From assembly GCA_023935145.1 (NCBI GenBank), contig CM043700.1, positions 135,938,828 through 136,002,827 of the forward strand: 64,000 nucleotides of DNA, given 5' to 3'. Both the position numbers and the translations under genes were made by a program. Source of the stretch: Bretschneidera sinensis. Its lineage: Eukaryota > Streptophyta > Magnoliopsida > Brassicales > Akaniaceae. Position 1 is the first letter of the stretch; each line of letters begins with the position of its first letter. The notes under the pieces are model-generated. The model was not told where the DNA came from. It was given only the letters and a program-made list of their open reading frames with translations, and did not search any database. Below are positions 12,788 to 23,989 of the stretch, piece by piece.

Positions 12788-12850
12788 GGAATCAAACCCA
12801 AGACTATGTGCCTACCACACAGTCCCAAATTCGCCCTTACTACTAGGCTA
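12788..12850 (-). mobile_element. tRNA-derived SINE-like head
   Basis: On the minus strand a box A-like TAGCCTAGTAG (12850-12840) is followed about 40 bases later by a box B-like GGTTTGATTCC (12798-12788), the spacing of a tRNA-type pol III promoter. Stems of a full tRNA are not evident. Flanks are AT-rich and no target duplication was found, so the limits of any SINE are unknown. Confidence 0.4.
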
Positions 12851-12940
12851 CTCGGGGGGCTTATAAACATTATTTTTGCAAATAGTTACAAATCATATGT
12901 AAAATTGTGAAAATCCATAAAATTAGGCCAAAATCTGAAT

Positions 12941-12944
<4 letters not shown>

Positions 12945-12970
<26 letters not shown>
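12945..12970. repeat. (AT)13 microsatellite
   Basis: Perfect AT dinucleotide run. Confidence 0.9.
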
Positions 12971-12975
<5 letters not shown>

Positions 12976-13689
12976 CTGAAAAATTACCGAATTTGGAAAC
13001 TGCAAGATATTTTCCTAAACCAGTTGTCTTCAACCTTCAGCCGGGTTGTTTTTGATCCATTTTCAAAACCCAACTTAATCTTGGCTTCCAGGAATACCAA
13101 TTGTTCCACCTGATCGGAACCGATCAAATCAATTCGATTTGAATCATTTGATTGACTCGATTAAATGGTAAAAAAAAGAATTTCGTATTTATAAATCAAA
13201 AAGTCAAGTCGGTGAGCGGACAAAAAAATCTTCATTTGAACCGATCAAATAAGTGGCTTTAATTTACTTGATAAATTAAATTATTAATAATTATATATAT
13301 AATTAACTCATTTAAACTTATATTATATATTATTAAATTTATTTATAAATATATATCAATGTATTTTTAATATTTGATTAACCAAATTTTAACTGAAAAA
13401 CAATCGATTTTAAATTGATAGAAAAAAATCAAAATATATTAATAAAATCAAACAAATCGAAATAAAACATTTTATATCAAATGGATTAATTTTTTATTCG
13501 ATCGGTTTCCACCGTACCAACGGATTGAACTCCCCTGAATGCTACTGTTTAAAGAACCTTTTTTCCTCGCTTTGGGTGCGGCTTCGGTTTTAAACAAATC
13601 CCCAAGTATTATCTTTTGTGTTTTTTCTCTCTTTCTCTAATTACTCTTTTTCATAAATAAATTTATTCTTCCACCAATTTATTTACGTA

Positions 13690-13974
13690 TGCGTTTTCTT
13701 TTCGTGTCGCTTGTGCTGACCCCATTGTCATCAGAATCAAGTAATCGTAAGGAGAGACCCCACTTTACGTGGGCTCTACCTTTTCAACATCACATCAGCG
13801 ATCGTTATTTGACACGTGGCATCATACGCGTCGCTAACTCTCGTCCCTTACGTTTATCCCGACCTTTTTCGTGCAGTGTGCTGTCTTAATAACGCCATCC
13901 CGTTTCTTCTTCTCACCTCCATCTCTATCTTTTAGTTCTCAAGCCAGAAAAATAGGAAAAAGAGTAAAGAAAAG
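13690..13974 (+). promoter_or_regulatory. Putative promoter and 5' UTR start of the SKP2A-like gene
   Basis: GC content rises here relative to the flanks. ACACGTGGC at 13812-13820 is a G-box/ABRE-type element, and ACGCGT at 13826-13831 matches the CAMTA-binding CGCG box. A pyrimidine-rich leader follows, ending in AAAG before a GT donor at 13975. Transcription start inferred, not seen. Confidence 0.45.
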
Positions 13975-14685
13975 GTATGATCAGAACATTTTTTCTTTCG
14001 TATTAATGCAAAAATTAGTTTTTTTTATTGATAAGTTGTTTAATTTTCATTTTCTTCATGTTAACATATTGGGTTGCTTGTGTAGACGGTAATTCAAACT
14101 CTGAAAATAGAGAGAGCTAAAATTAGCAGTTTTGAACTTCACAGTTTTAAGTTTTCGGTTGATTTATTTGCTTGAAATGAATGAAATTAACTCTATTTAC
14201 GTTTAATTGATCATTTCTTATTTCTGGTGTGTGTGATAGCACTAATTATTTTCTGTTATAATTACCATAAATTTGAGTTTACTGGGACCAAATAACAACC
14301 TATAATTTCAAGCTTTCTTCTTTTAAATTGAGTCTCTATCTATGCGACGAAATGGACCATTTTTGTTTAACCTTTTTTAATTTTCTGTTTATCATCATAA
14401 GCTTTCTAGTCATGATGCTTATGTGTAGTGAATCTATTGGTTCAAGTACATGGCAAAATGGAAAATAATTTTGGTTAATTTTGTATATTTATACTTGAAT
14501 TTTATGATTGTTTTTAAGGTCTCTGTGTTGCAAGTCTGTAAAATTTATGAGGTGTTGACACATGGGTTCTGTTGCTTTTCTAGTCTTTTTTGTCGTTTTA
14601 CTTCACCTTTTGCTGATTTCAAGGTTTTGGAATTTGTTATAATACCCTTATCTGATTTTCTATCTCTTCTCTCTCACCATTTTAG
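13975..14685 (+). other. Probable 5'-UTR intron of the SKP2A-like gene
   Basis: Donor AAAG|GTATGA at 13975 and acceptor after a long pyrimidine tract (CTCACCATTTTAG, ending 14685) bracket a T-rich, non-coding stretch. The ATG lies at 14750, so the intron would be wholly in the leader. Inferred from splice signals and composition. Confidence 0.5.
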
Positions 14686-14749
14686 GTGATAAAATCAAGG
14701 TCTCTAAATTACTCTACACATATAAAGGCGGTGTTGGGCAAAGAGTGAA

Positions 14750-17700
14750 ATGGTAGGACAAGCTAAAGGGAAAACTGAGGACTTGAACTCGTGCTTTGAG
14801 AAGTTGATCATGATTGGGGAAGGTAATTGTGGTGGGCGAATGAAGATGGAGGGTTTGGTGATCACTGAGTGGAAGGATATCCCCATGGAGCTCTTGTTGA
14901 GGATCGTTTCCCTTGTCGATGATCGGACAGTGATCATGGCTTCTGGCGTTTGCAGTGGGTGGAAGGATGCTATTTGCTTGGGCCTCACCCATCTCTGTCT
15001 CTCATGGTATATGTTCCTTTGCCTTGTTTATATGTATATTTTCATATTTTCTGTGGTTTATTAATTGTGGTCTTTTAATTAACAAGAAAACTAGAAGTAT
15101 GGAAACAATTTTAGGATTTCCAGAATACTTTTAAAGGGCTTGCTTCCTAGGATAATCCTGTTAATTTTTTTATTTATAAAAAAATTATTTTTCTTACATG
15201 TGTGAGGTTTTCCCTTTCTAGATATTTTTGTTTTATCTGTTAGTTGTTTATGAAATCAAGCAGATATTCAAGATGAGAGGAAGAGAATATAGGAGAACAT
15301 AATATCTATTGGCACGTAGTAATCCGCAATTCTGTTGTGGATTTGTCTGTAGCTGTAATGGTGAAACTCTTCAGTGATTTTGGATGCCATGGCATTTAGA
15401 GTCCGTTTGGAGCCAAATGAAAATGAGATTCATTTCATTTTCAGATGAATTGAAAATGGAATTCATTTAGAAATGAATTTTTATGTTAGGCTTTCTTATT
15501 TTAAATTGTAGAATTCATTTGAATTCTCAAGTTTAAAATGTTTGAAATAAATGAAAAATTCAAAAGAAGGAAGGAGAGAGAGAATGAGTATTTTGGTCAA
15601 CATAGTTTTTTACTCTTCATTTTGTAGAATTCAATTGTAAATTCTATCAATTTTGATAGAATTTGCAACAAACGAATTCAATTCCATAGTGAAATTATTT
15701 CGAAATGAATTCCAAAGAGTTAGTTTCTTCCAAACATGCAACTATAGAATTTGAAATAAATTTCATAAAAACTATAGAGTTCATTTGTTTCAAACGGAGT
15801 ATTAGATCTTCTTCATTCTTTACTTTTCTGGTTTTCTGGAACAATGAATTTGCTTCCTGTGGTACAGAGGAAATTAAGGCCTTTTGCGGCCTTGTCCATT
15901 GTTATAATGCATATGTCGCTCTTGGTTTCATATCATTGGCGAGAGACTTATTAATGCCCTTTACAACACAATATTAATTCCCCAAAAACAAGTTCTGTTA
16001 TATTGATTCCCTCTTAGTTTTCTGAATTGTGAGAAATCATGGGTCTCCGGAGTGAAAGATAGAAAGTAGTGATTTTAAAACATTACTCCTTCAAGTGATC
16101 CATATAAGGCGAATTATGTGCCTTATCCAAGACTGGTAAAGATACATGATGAACCAACCAAGTATTGCCTTTCTGGAGTCAATAGTTTTTCCTTTTCTTT
16201 CTTTCTTTTTTTTTTAAAAAAAAAAAATCTTCCCCTCCATCGGTCTCTAGCTATCTCAGCTAATTTATTCAGTTTATTTGGCAAGTTGCAACTTCTGGTA
16301 TGTGTTTTCAAACAAACCAGTAAGGAGCTCAGCTAATTTATTCAGTTTATTGGGAAAGTTGCAACTTCTGGTATGAGTTTTCAAACAAACCAGTAAGTAG
16401 CTAAAAGACACCTACAAGAGGATTAGAGTCTTCTGTCATAAGCTCTGTTAAAAACTAATTTGACTTTGCGAAGCTTTTTCATTTAAAATATGTAAATTCT
16501 TGGGATGTTATGAAATCATACTTATAAGAAACTTTTCCTAGTGGGTTGCCTTGGTAAGGTTTCATTGTTCTAGTTATGTTGTGTTTCTTTTAGTTCTTAT
16601 TCTTCATCCTCGTGCATCTATCACTCCAATAGGGTTATAGGGGTGGTATTTTAGTGAATGATATGTATCTTCTTTGATAAGATGTGGATGATTTGTGCTT
16701 TGTGTACTTACAAATCTCTTTCTTCAGGTGCAAGAAGAACATGAACAACTTGGTTCTGTCTCTTGCTCCTAAATTCACCAAATTGCAAACTCTGATACTG
16801 CGCCAAGATAAACCACAACTCGAGGATAATGCTGTTGAGACTATAGCAAATTATTGTCATGATCTGCAGGACCTGGATCTCAGCAAAAGCTTCAAGCTTA
16901 GTGATTGTTCCCTGTATGTCTTGGCTCATGGTTGTCCTAATCTCACAAAACTCAACATCAGTGGCTGTACAGCATTCAGTGGCAGTGCTCTTGAATATCT
17001 GACTGGCTTTTGCCGGAGACTAAAATTCTTGAATCTTTGTGGATGTGTAAAAGCTGCATCCGACAATGCATTGCAGGTATAAATGAGTTACTTGTTCTTG
17101 TTTGCATGCATCCCAAAAAGTGAAATAGTTGAATCTATTAATATAATTATGTGCAGGCTATTGGACGTAACTGCAATCAGCTGCAGTCTTTAAATCTCGG
17201 ATGGTGTGAGAATGTGAGTGATGCAGGAGTTATGAGTTTAGCATATGGATGTCCTGATCTCAGGAGCCTTGACTTGTGTGGCTGTGTCCGTATAACAGGT
17301 ATTCCATGTAATTGGGTGATTATTTGATATTTGAAAATATATTTATGATCTGGAAATTCAACAAATAATTGTGGCATGTTGTAATCTAATGATATGATTT
17401 TACCAGATTTCAACTTTTCTTGTTTTTGATTCACCATGTGACAGCCTTTTTTTTAAGTTAGAAGAGAATTGCTGGTAATATGCAACCTAGTGACTTGAAT
17501 TAAGTTTTTCAATATCAAATTTAATACGATTGACTCCATCTGAAACATAGAGCATAATCTGCATTATCTGTTCAACTACCACAAGCTAGCCTTTCCCTAT
17601 TCTGTAGTAATCAACTAGCTGCTTGATCACACTGTACTCCAGAAGCTTAAATGCTCTCCATGCTTCAGAATTTTTCCTTGATCCCATACTATCTTCAACA

Positions 17701-18492
17701 TTAAGTCCTTTGTTGAGATTGCATCATGGTGCTATAAATTTTATACATTTTGGAGGTGTTGAGATTGCAGATGGAAAATAAAAGGCTGAATGCTGAGAAA
17801 CACTAGTACAGGCTAAAGCTGTTGGAAACTTTTCCTTCTTTTGGAAAATTATTTTTTGTTTATTAAAATGAAATTTGTGTTATAATTTATTAATGAAATG
17901 AAAAAAAACAATTTAAACATATAAATGCTAGTATAGATTTACCTTCATCAAGCGCATGGTGAGAGTAAAAAGTTAGTTGCTTTTAGTGACAACTGAGAAA
18001 AATGATTGAATGATATGGTATTGAAGCAGGAGTTCTTTGCTTTGTTGTTAAGAAAACATACCACTTTAACATGAGTAGATGTGATGTGAGAGCTGTTGAC
18101 CCTTTTGTCATTTTGTTGCAGATGATAGCGTGATTGCTTTGGCAGACAGGTGTCTCCATCTGAGATCCCTTGGTTTGTACTATTGTCAAAACATCACAGA
18201 CAGAGCAATGTATTCACTGGCCCAAAGCCGAGTGAAGAACAGGCCTGGAATGTGGGAATCCATGAAAGGAAGGTATGATGAGGATGGGCTTAAGAGTCTG
18301 AATATCAGCCAGTGCACGGCGCTTACACCTCCTGCTGTTCAGGCACTTTGTGATACATTTCCTGCACTTCACACCTGCTCCGGAAGGCACTCGCTAGTCA
18401 TGAGTGGCTGTTTGAGCTTAACATCTGTGCATTGTGTCTGTGCTTTCCAAGCACACCGCACGACCAGCAGTATTCCCCATACAGCTCATTGA
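14750..18492 (+). CDS. SKP2A: F-box/LRR protein, SKP2A type
   Basis: Four coding exons with GT-AG introns: 14750-15006, 16728-17076, 17157-17298 and 18122-18492. Together they make 1,119 nt, or 372 residues plus stop. The F-box is at about residues 38-82 (EWKDIPMELLLRIVSLVDD, then GVCSGWKDAI). The rest is cysteine-type leucine-rich repeats (LDLSKSFKLSDCSLYVLAHG, LNLCGCVKA, LGLYYCQNITDRAMYSLAQ), ending in GRHSLVMSGCLSLTSVHC and a His-rich tail. Length and exon pattern fit Arabidopsis SKP2A/B (about 360 aa). In Arabidopsis this F-box subunit joins SCF, binds auxin and promotes turnover of the cell-cycle factors E2FC and DPB. That role is carried over by homology. The ATG at 14750 was chosen because it opens the frame; a second Met at residue 31 is possible. 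No lesion seen, so probably functional. Intron 1 carries a MITE. Confidence 0.93.
15399..15801. mobile_element. PIF/Harbinger (Tourist-like) MITE in SKP2A intron 1, copy 1
   Basis: About 403 bp. The ends are inverted repeats (GAGTCCGTTTGGAGCCAAAT at left; right end reversed reads TACTCCGTTTGAAACAAAT), flanked by TTA at 15396-15398 and 15802-15804. A TTA duplication is typical of PIF/Harbinger elements. Internally AT-rich with repeated GAATTCATTT and no ORF. Homologous to 22035-22432. Confidence 0.75.
16255..16400. repeat. Tandem duplication, 73-bp unit, in SKP2A intron 1
   Basis: Two near-identical units (16255-16327 and 16328-16400) begin CTCAGCTAATTTATTCAG. They differ at a few positions. 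A homopolymer block (T then A, about 16205-16227) precedes them. Confidence 0.9.
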
Positions 18493-19575
18493 ACGGCATG
18501 TTAAGGCCAAAATTTTACGCGAGTGCCCTTCTTAATGGTTTGGAGAAAGAAAGATGGATGCTTATGTAAATATGGTTAATTATGTGACTTTTAGGCTGCA
18601 AATGGACAGCCGTTTTGTTGTTGGAAATTATGGACTCTTAAGAATACCATGGACTCGTTTGCTCTTGGTTTATGAATTATTTGGCATTATGGCTTTTGAA
18701 AGCCATCTTTGTTGATCAAATTTCGTTTGTCCATAGTTACTATTAATGCTGCAGGCAAAGAGAATTTAGTTCTATAGATGCTGATGGTGCTGGTAACTTT
18801 CAGCCACCTTGAATCCATGACCAGACAAGATTTAACGATTTGAATGTAGAGCTTCAAAATTCATATCGTGTAATCTTTTAAAAGCAAGTCTTGCTTTTGT
18901 CTTAGCAATTGAGAGAGCAAGTCTTCCAGAGATGAGAAAAAAAACAAAGATTCAGTCTCTTATCGCTATTGCTATGCTGATCATTTACTGGCTCAGTTTT
19001 ACGATGATGCTTGTTTCTATAAATTTCACCATATGTGATGTTCTTTAATTTTCTGCACCAGCTTTGCGTTCTATATGATTACAGAATCGCACAAATTGAA
19101 ATGGCTTGTGCCATTCTACTCTTAAAACAAAATCCTCAAATCAACAATAAGCTGTTGGTATATTCATGGACGCACAAAAGCCAGTTGAAAATTATAATCT
19201 TTTTGATATCAACAATTGTTGTACATCACATGCATCGATCATTTGTTTTTGTATACAATTTCATCATCATCAACATCAAATGCCGGATTGCAGAGGCATC
19301 TGAAAAGACTCAATACTCTGCCAAAGGATAGAAGCAAAAAGAGCTCATGAATGAAATAGTCATTCTGTTTTCATTGTTATTCTAAGCTCTGCATCAATGA
19401 CTAACCGTTAATGATTCAAAAATAAACCTTTAAATCTAAAGTTACCATTAAGTTACGCATGTCAGAAATCAGCTACCCCTACCCAACAAAGTGTTCGAAC
19501 CAAAATTTACCAAATGCTAATTCTTGCTTTCCATGGAGTTAATGAAAGGTCTATCTATCTGGTAATTTATTTTCA
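18493..19575. other. Convergent intergenic region
   Basis: Lies between the stop of the SKP2A-like gene and the stop of the DnaJ10-like pseudogene, which face each other. It should hold both 3' UTRs. No other gene was seen; the open frame at 19035-19331 has no recognisable domain. Confidence 0.6.
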
Positions 19576-22500
19576 TCACTGAAGAATCTTGAAAGATAGC
19601 TGAGTGAGTAGAGGAGTCCGAAATGAAAGTGCTCTCGGTGAATCCTCTTCAGTACTGCTATCAGAACTGCTTCCATCATCATCTGTTTCAACAGCACTTT
19701 TCCTACTTGATGTTCCCCCTTGCCTTTCATGCTGAAGGAAAGTTAATTAGTTAGAACAGTCATGTTCTAGTTAATAGTTGTTCAATTTTATAACAATACA
19801 AGGGAAATTATCTTGTAATGCATTACTAGAATGTGAAGTGTCATTTTAAACTCACTTTTCATCGAGACAGATTAACATCTGTCCTCTAAGATGGAAAAAA
19901 CAGCCTGTCTTCACTAATCTAAACACTGCACATCTCACCAAAACCAGTATCAGCATGAAGTAAACATTACACCTGAAATATCTTTCCCAGGATTTTCAAA
20001 GCCAGAGCGTGAGCTTTAAGTTCTTCCTTCTTCAGATTATTTTCATGTAGCACCTACAGAGAAAACAAATAAAAAATAAAATGTAACATTCAGTTCATTT
20101 AGAACCTTGATTCAGTGGATTAAGCTTTATGCCACAACATATCTTAGGAAATATCATCGAAAATTAACTGGAGTCTAAATGTCAGCAGGAAGCTTAATTT
20201 ACCTGCATCAGACATCTGTCTGGCTTCAGATTCTGCACGCTGTACGAATCCCTTTTTGTCACCTCGAACGTATTGATTAAGAAAGTCTTTCAGTAGTCTT
20301 GCAAGCTTTTCTTCTCTTTCTTTCTGGACAGCCTGCATTAAGTAGTAGCAAATGCTTCTACAGATTACAGGAAATACAGTTTACAAAATGACATGGGGCC
20401 TGATAGTTCTAGAACTAGCTAATTTAAGCAAAAAAGGCTAAAAAATCTCTATGCCATAATCATCATGGTTAGATCTTAACAAGTCAGTGCAGGTCATAGG
20501 GCTGATGGCAATGACCAGTTGTAGCCATATCGACATTATAATCTAGAAAAAATAGACTGTATTTCTTGCAAGAAATGGGCTGAAATTTAACTATATTTTG
20601 ACTAAGGCAAGAAAGGAAAGATCATTCATAAGGGGCAGCAAAATTGACGGTTTTCTTCCAGAAAAAAACATAGGCTGAGTGCTAATTATATTTTATTGTT
20701 TCAAAGAAAATGGATGCACAGTTTAAATCATTCACCTAACCTTTTAGAAGCTACAACAAGGCTTGACATCTTATTAAAAGTATTTGCAATCAGTGAACTA
20801 AAGTTCTAATCTGGATGATCATCAACCAACTCTTTCTTGGTGAGAAGGCACAATTTTCCTTTGGAGGGTAGAAAGAGCAAGCTCGATCATCTTGAGTTTA
20901 ATGTGTAGTCATAAAGAAAAAGCAAGTCCACTTCCAATGGGAAAAAGTTTAGGAAACTTATTAGTTTTTCAGGATCACTTTCCCCAGCTAACTCAGTAGA
21001 TGCCATTGATGCCACAGCAAGATGTCCTATATAATCCTCAAATAATTCGCTTCCAAAAAGAAGAGAAAATACAGCTGTTGGGTCAAGCATGGTTTCCCTG
21101 ACAAATAGACATTACATTATTGGGAGAACGGAACATCCTTGCGGAAGGACAGTTAGCTACAAGACCTACATTTTATACTATGAGTGATAGAAAAGATTAA
21201 TACTGAATCCACAATACAAGCATGAGAGTGATTCTGTAACTATAAATAAATCCATTTTCACTAAAATTGTTGTTCTTGATCAAACAGAAATTAAACCTCT
21301 ATAATTAAACCCAGTATAAAAGACTCAAGTGAGTCATTCTTAAACCAATAAAATCAATTTTCTTAATCAAAGCCTGTTACAGAAAAGGTGTCAACAGACT
21401 TACTTAGATATGCAGTACTTTCCATTCCTGTCGTATGCATCCCTTTGCACCGGATCACTTAAAACTTGGTAAACTTCAGCTAGAACCTGCTGAAATTGAG
21501 GATCATTCTTCATTAATTCTGTAGAAAGGGGACACTTGTTTTTTTTTTTCCAAATAAGGTTAATTTTACATAATCTTTGTAACACAGATTGATACCCATA
21601 CTTACACCCTTCAAATGCATGTCTATTGATCACAACAATGAAAAAGAAATTGCTCAAAATGTTTCCCTTTACTAAGAATTTTCTCTTCCATCTCTTTCGT
21701 TCATTTCGAGAAACAAGACATGGAAAATAAATACTAAGATATAAATTTAGCATTAGAAGCAGTGAACTTAGCTGAAATCTTTCAGCATCCTGAGGGTCAT
21801 TTGGATTTTTATCTGGATGAACTTGCCTTGCCTGTACCAATTATACATTCCGCTATTATACTCTTGACTAATATAATATAGTCGTAAAAGAGTACTTCAA
21901 AATTGAAGGCCTAAAGATAAAACCAATAAAATCAGTATAAAATAAAACCTAAGCCCTTTTAAGACCATCAGGTCTCATTGTCACCAAACAAATAAAATTT
22001 ACAAATCCTTGTAAATTTCAATTCAATCCCTTTATACTCCATTTGGAACCAAATAGAATTCATTTTAAAAAGAATTGAAAAAAAATTCATTTAAAAATGA
22101 ATTGAAATTAATTTTTATGTTTGTTTGTTTGTTTGTTTTTTTTTTTTTTTATGTTAAATGGTAGAATTCAATTGAATTATTATGTTTAAAATGTTGAAAA
22201 TAATTGAAGAATTCAAAAGAGGAGAGAATTGTAGGTATGGAGGAGGAAGATGGAGGGAAAGAGAGAGTATTTTGGTGACATAACTCTTTACACTCTTCAT
22301 CATTCTGTAGAGTTTTTAAAATTTACAATAAATTAACTCAATTTCATATTGAATTGTTTCAAATATAACAAGTATAGAATTACAAATGAATTCTATAAAA
22401 TTTATATAATTTTTTTTTTGTTCCAAACACTCTTAGACATTCCGGATCTAGCTCCAAATAGAATAAAAAAAGAAAAAGCAGAGTTGGATAATCACCAACA

Positions 22501-22782
22501 TGATATGTCTGGATTTAGCAGGTCGATTAAGACATGTAGAACTAGATTTCTAACAAATACTCTATTAGCTGAAATTCAACCAATTTATTCATCCTTATAT
22601 ATTGTATGTCACCCAAACAAAAACCAATTGAAAAAAAAAACATGTATAAAATTACAACAAGCATCAAAGAATCAATAATCTAGGCAAAACAAAACCTTTA
22701 GTTAATAAGCCTTGCGGATTTCCTCCTCCGAAGCCGATGGGCTCACACAAAGAACATCATAGTACTCAGTTTCCTTCACCAT
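19576..22782 (-). pseudogene. DnaJ10-like J-domain co-chaperone gene, intron-containing pseudogene
   Basis: Exons on the minus strand, by homology to plant DnaJ10 proteins: 22782-22696 (MVKETEYYDVLCVSP), 21831-21772 (ARQVHPDKNPNDPQDAERFQ, with the HPD motif), 21486-21404, 21097 to about 21000 (ETMLDPTAVFSLLFGSELF), 20332-20203 (AVQKEREEKLARLLKDFL), 20053-19973 (VLHENNLKKEELKAHALALK) and 19731-19576. The J-domain HPD that stimulates Hsp70 ATPase is present. However, codon 27 is TAA (minus strand, 22704-22702), the usual DVLGVSP reads DVLCVSP, the exon 2 donor is CAG|CTAAG instead of GT, no GT donor follows exon 4 at the expected place, and exons for about 130 residues of the DnaJ-X region are missing between 20203 and 20053. 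Retained introns argue for a duplicated or decayed gene, not a retrocopy. Start chosen by homology. Confidence 0.85.
22035..22432. mobile_element. PIF/Harbinger (Tourist-like) MITE, copy 2, in DnaJ pseudogene intron 1
   Basis: About 398 bp, related along its length to 15399-15801 (shared CATTTGGAACCAAAT-type ends, GAATTCATTTT blocks, a central GGAGAGAATTG-type segment and AGAGTATTTTGGT). TTA flanks both sides (22032-22034, 22433-22435). Confidence 0.72.
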
Positions 22783-23989
22783 TTCTTACTCTTTTCCTTT
22801 GTCTGGATCACGAAACCAAGCTTCTAGTACAGAAGAGCATGGGATGTGAAAGGGGATAAAAAAACACAGAGTATGGAAAAAAAGTTAGTGCCTGAGAGAT
22901 GATTTTTTTAGCCCCGACAACCTTCTCTTGCCTTTCCAGTTCTACACACAAATAAACAAATGCCCGATAACGCCTTTTTGCGGGAGCGATACAGTTTTTT
23001 TATCTGTCACTATAGTGGCGCTTATCATATAACTTTGTATTCCACTTTTTTTTTTTTTTTTTTTTTATAAAAAAAAACTTGATTGGCTTTTGTCGGTGGG
23101 CCGGGATTTTGCCTGATGTGGGCCAACGACTTGTCTCTAGGCTGGGCTTGGATTCATATGGGATTTTTGTGTAGGGTCCATGTGGCGTTGATTTGGTATC
23201 CACTTGGTTTTTAAAACACGTGATCTACTAACTGTTTTAGTGTCTATCATAACATCAAAACAAGTTTTTAGTGGAATATCTAGAATTTTGGATGAATTAC
23301 AATCAAAACTATTACCGAAAATGTTGCAAATACTAGTATGCACAAAGGATTGACTAAATGCAAAAGGTCGTACAAGCAATATATTAAAGAAATATCAATA
23401 TGGCAGATCGAGTTACGATTGAAGAGATTAAGAATGAAGAAAAGTTTGTAACTCATTCCCTGCAATAATATAAACGGTGAAAAGTTAAATAATAATAATA
23501 TATTTTGTCTTTATAATTTTTAAAATTTCAAAGTTGTTTTTTATATTTCACATATTTGTAAGTCATTTCATTTCATTTGTTTATTTTAACTTATTTGTTT
23601 ATTTTGTATGTTGTTGCTTTGTAAATTATTTATTTGGAAGATATTTGAAACTTGTAATATTTAAGTTATTTGTTTATATTGTTGTTTTTGTTCATTTTCT
23701 AAGTTATTTGTAATATTTAAATTCATCAATAAAATGATTATTTTTCTATATAATTATAAGCATTAAATTCAAGATTTATAAGGTTTTTTTTTTTAATTTT
23801 CAATAAAAAAATATATATATATCTATGAGGTTCATGAATCTGCATGACACAGCCCAATAACCATATAAGCCTTGGATCGTGTAGGGCTTATATTCTTAAA
23901 ATTTTGACACAACACTACATGAAAGCACGTTAGGCTGTGGGTCGGCATGGCACTACCTATTGCCACCCTTCAAAAAATGCATATTGAAT
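22783..23989. other. Non-coding region upstream of the DnaJ pseudogene
   Basis: Probable former promoter and leader (22783-22990), then homopolymer T and A runs (23047-23080). A stretch near 23800-23975 resembles the interior and end of the hAT family at 1194-2034 (GACACAACAC, ending ATTGCCACCCTT). A left terminus was not found. Minus open frames at 23137-23465 are not recognised. Confidence 0.45.

Larger units (their letters stand above)
11761..13689. other. Non-coding: copia 5' leader remnant, SINE-like head, TIR-like repeat
   Basis: No genes found. 11760-12420 is AT-rich sequence upstream of gag and is probably the leader of the broken copia. 12788-12850 has tRNA-like pol III boxes. 12945-12970 is an (AT)13 microsatellite. 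13095-13535 has weakly matching ends (GGAACCGATCAAAT versus GGAAACCGATCGAAT reversed) and may be an old TIR element. 13540-13689 is the SKP2A-like upstream region. Confidence 0.45.

Noticed and set aside
21400..21840. 146-residue DnaJ ORF as an independent gene
   Set aside because: It is two exons joined through an unspliced intron because the donor is mutated; part of the DnaJ10-like pseudogene.
23800..23975. Second full hAT element of the 1194-2034 family
   Set aside because: Only one end-like sequence (ATTGCCACCCTT) and interior motifs were found; no left terminus or 8-bp duplication.
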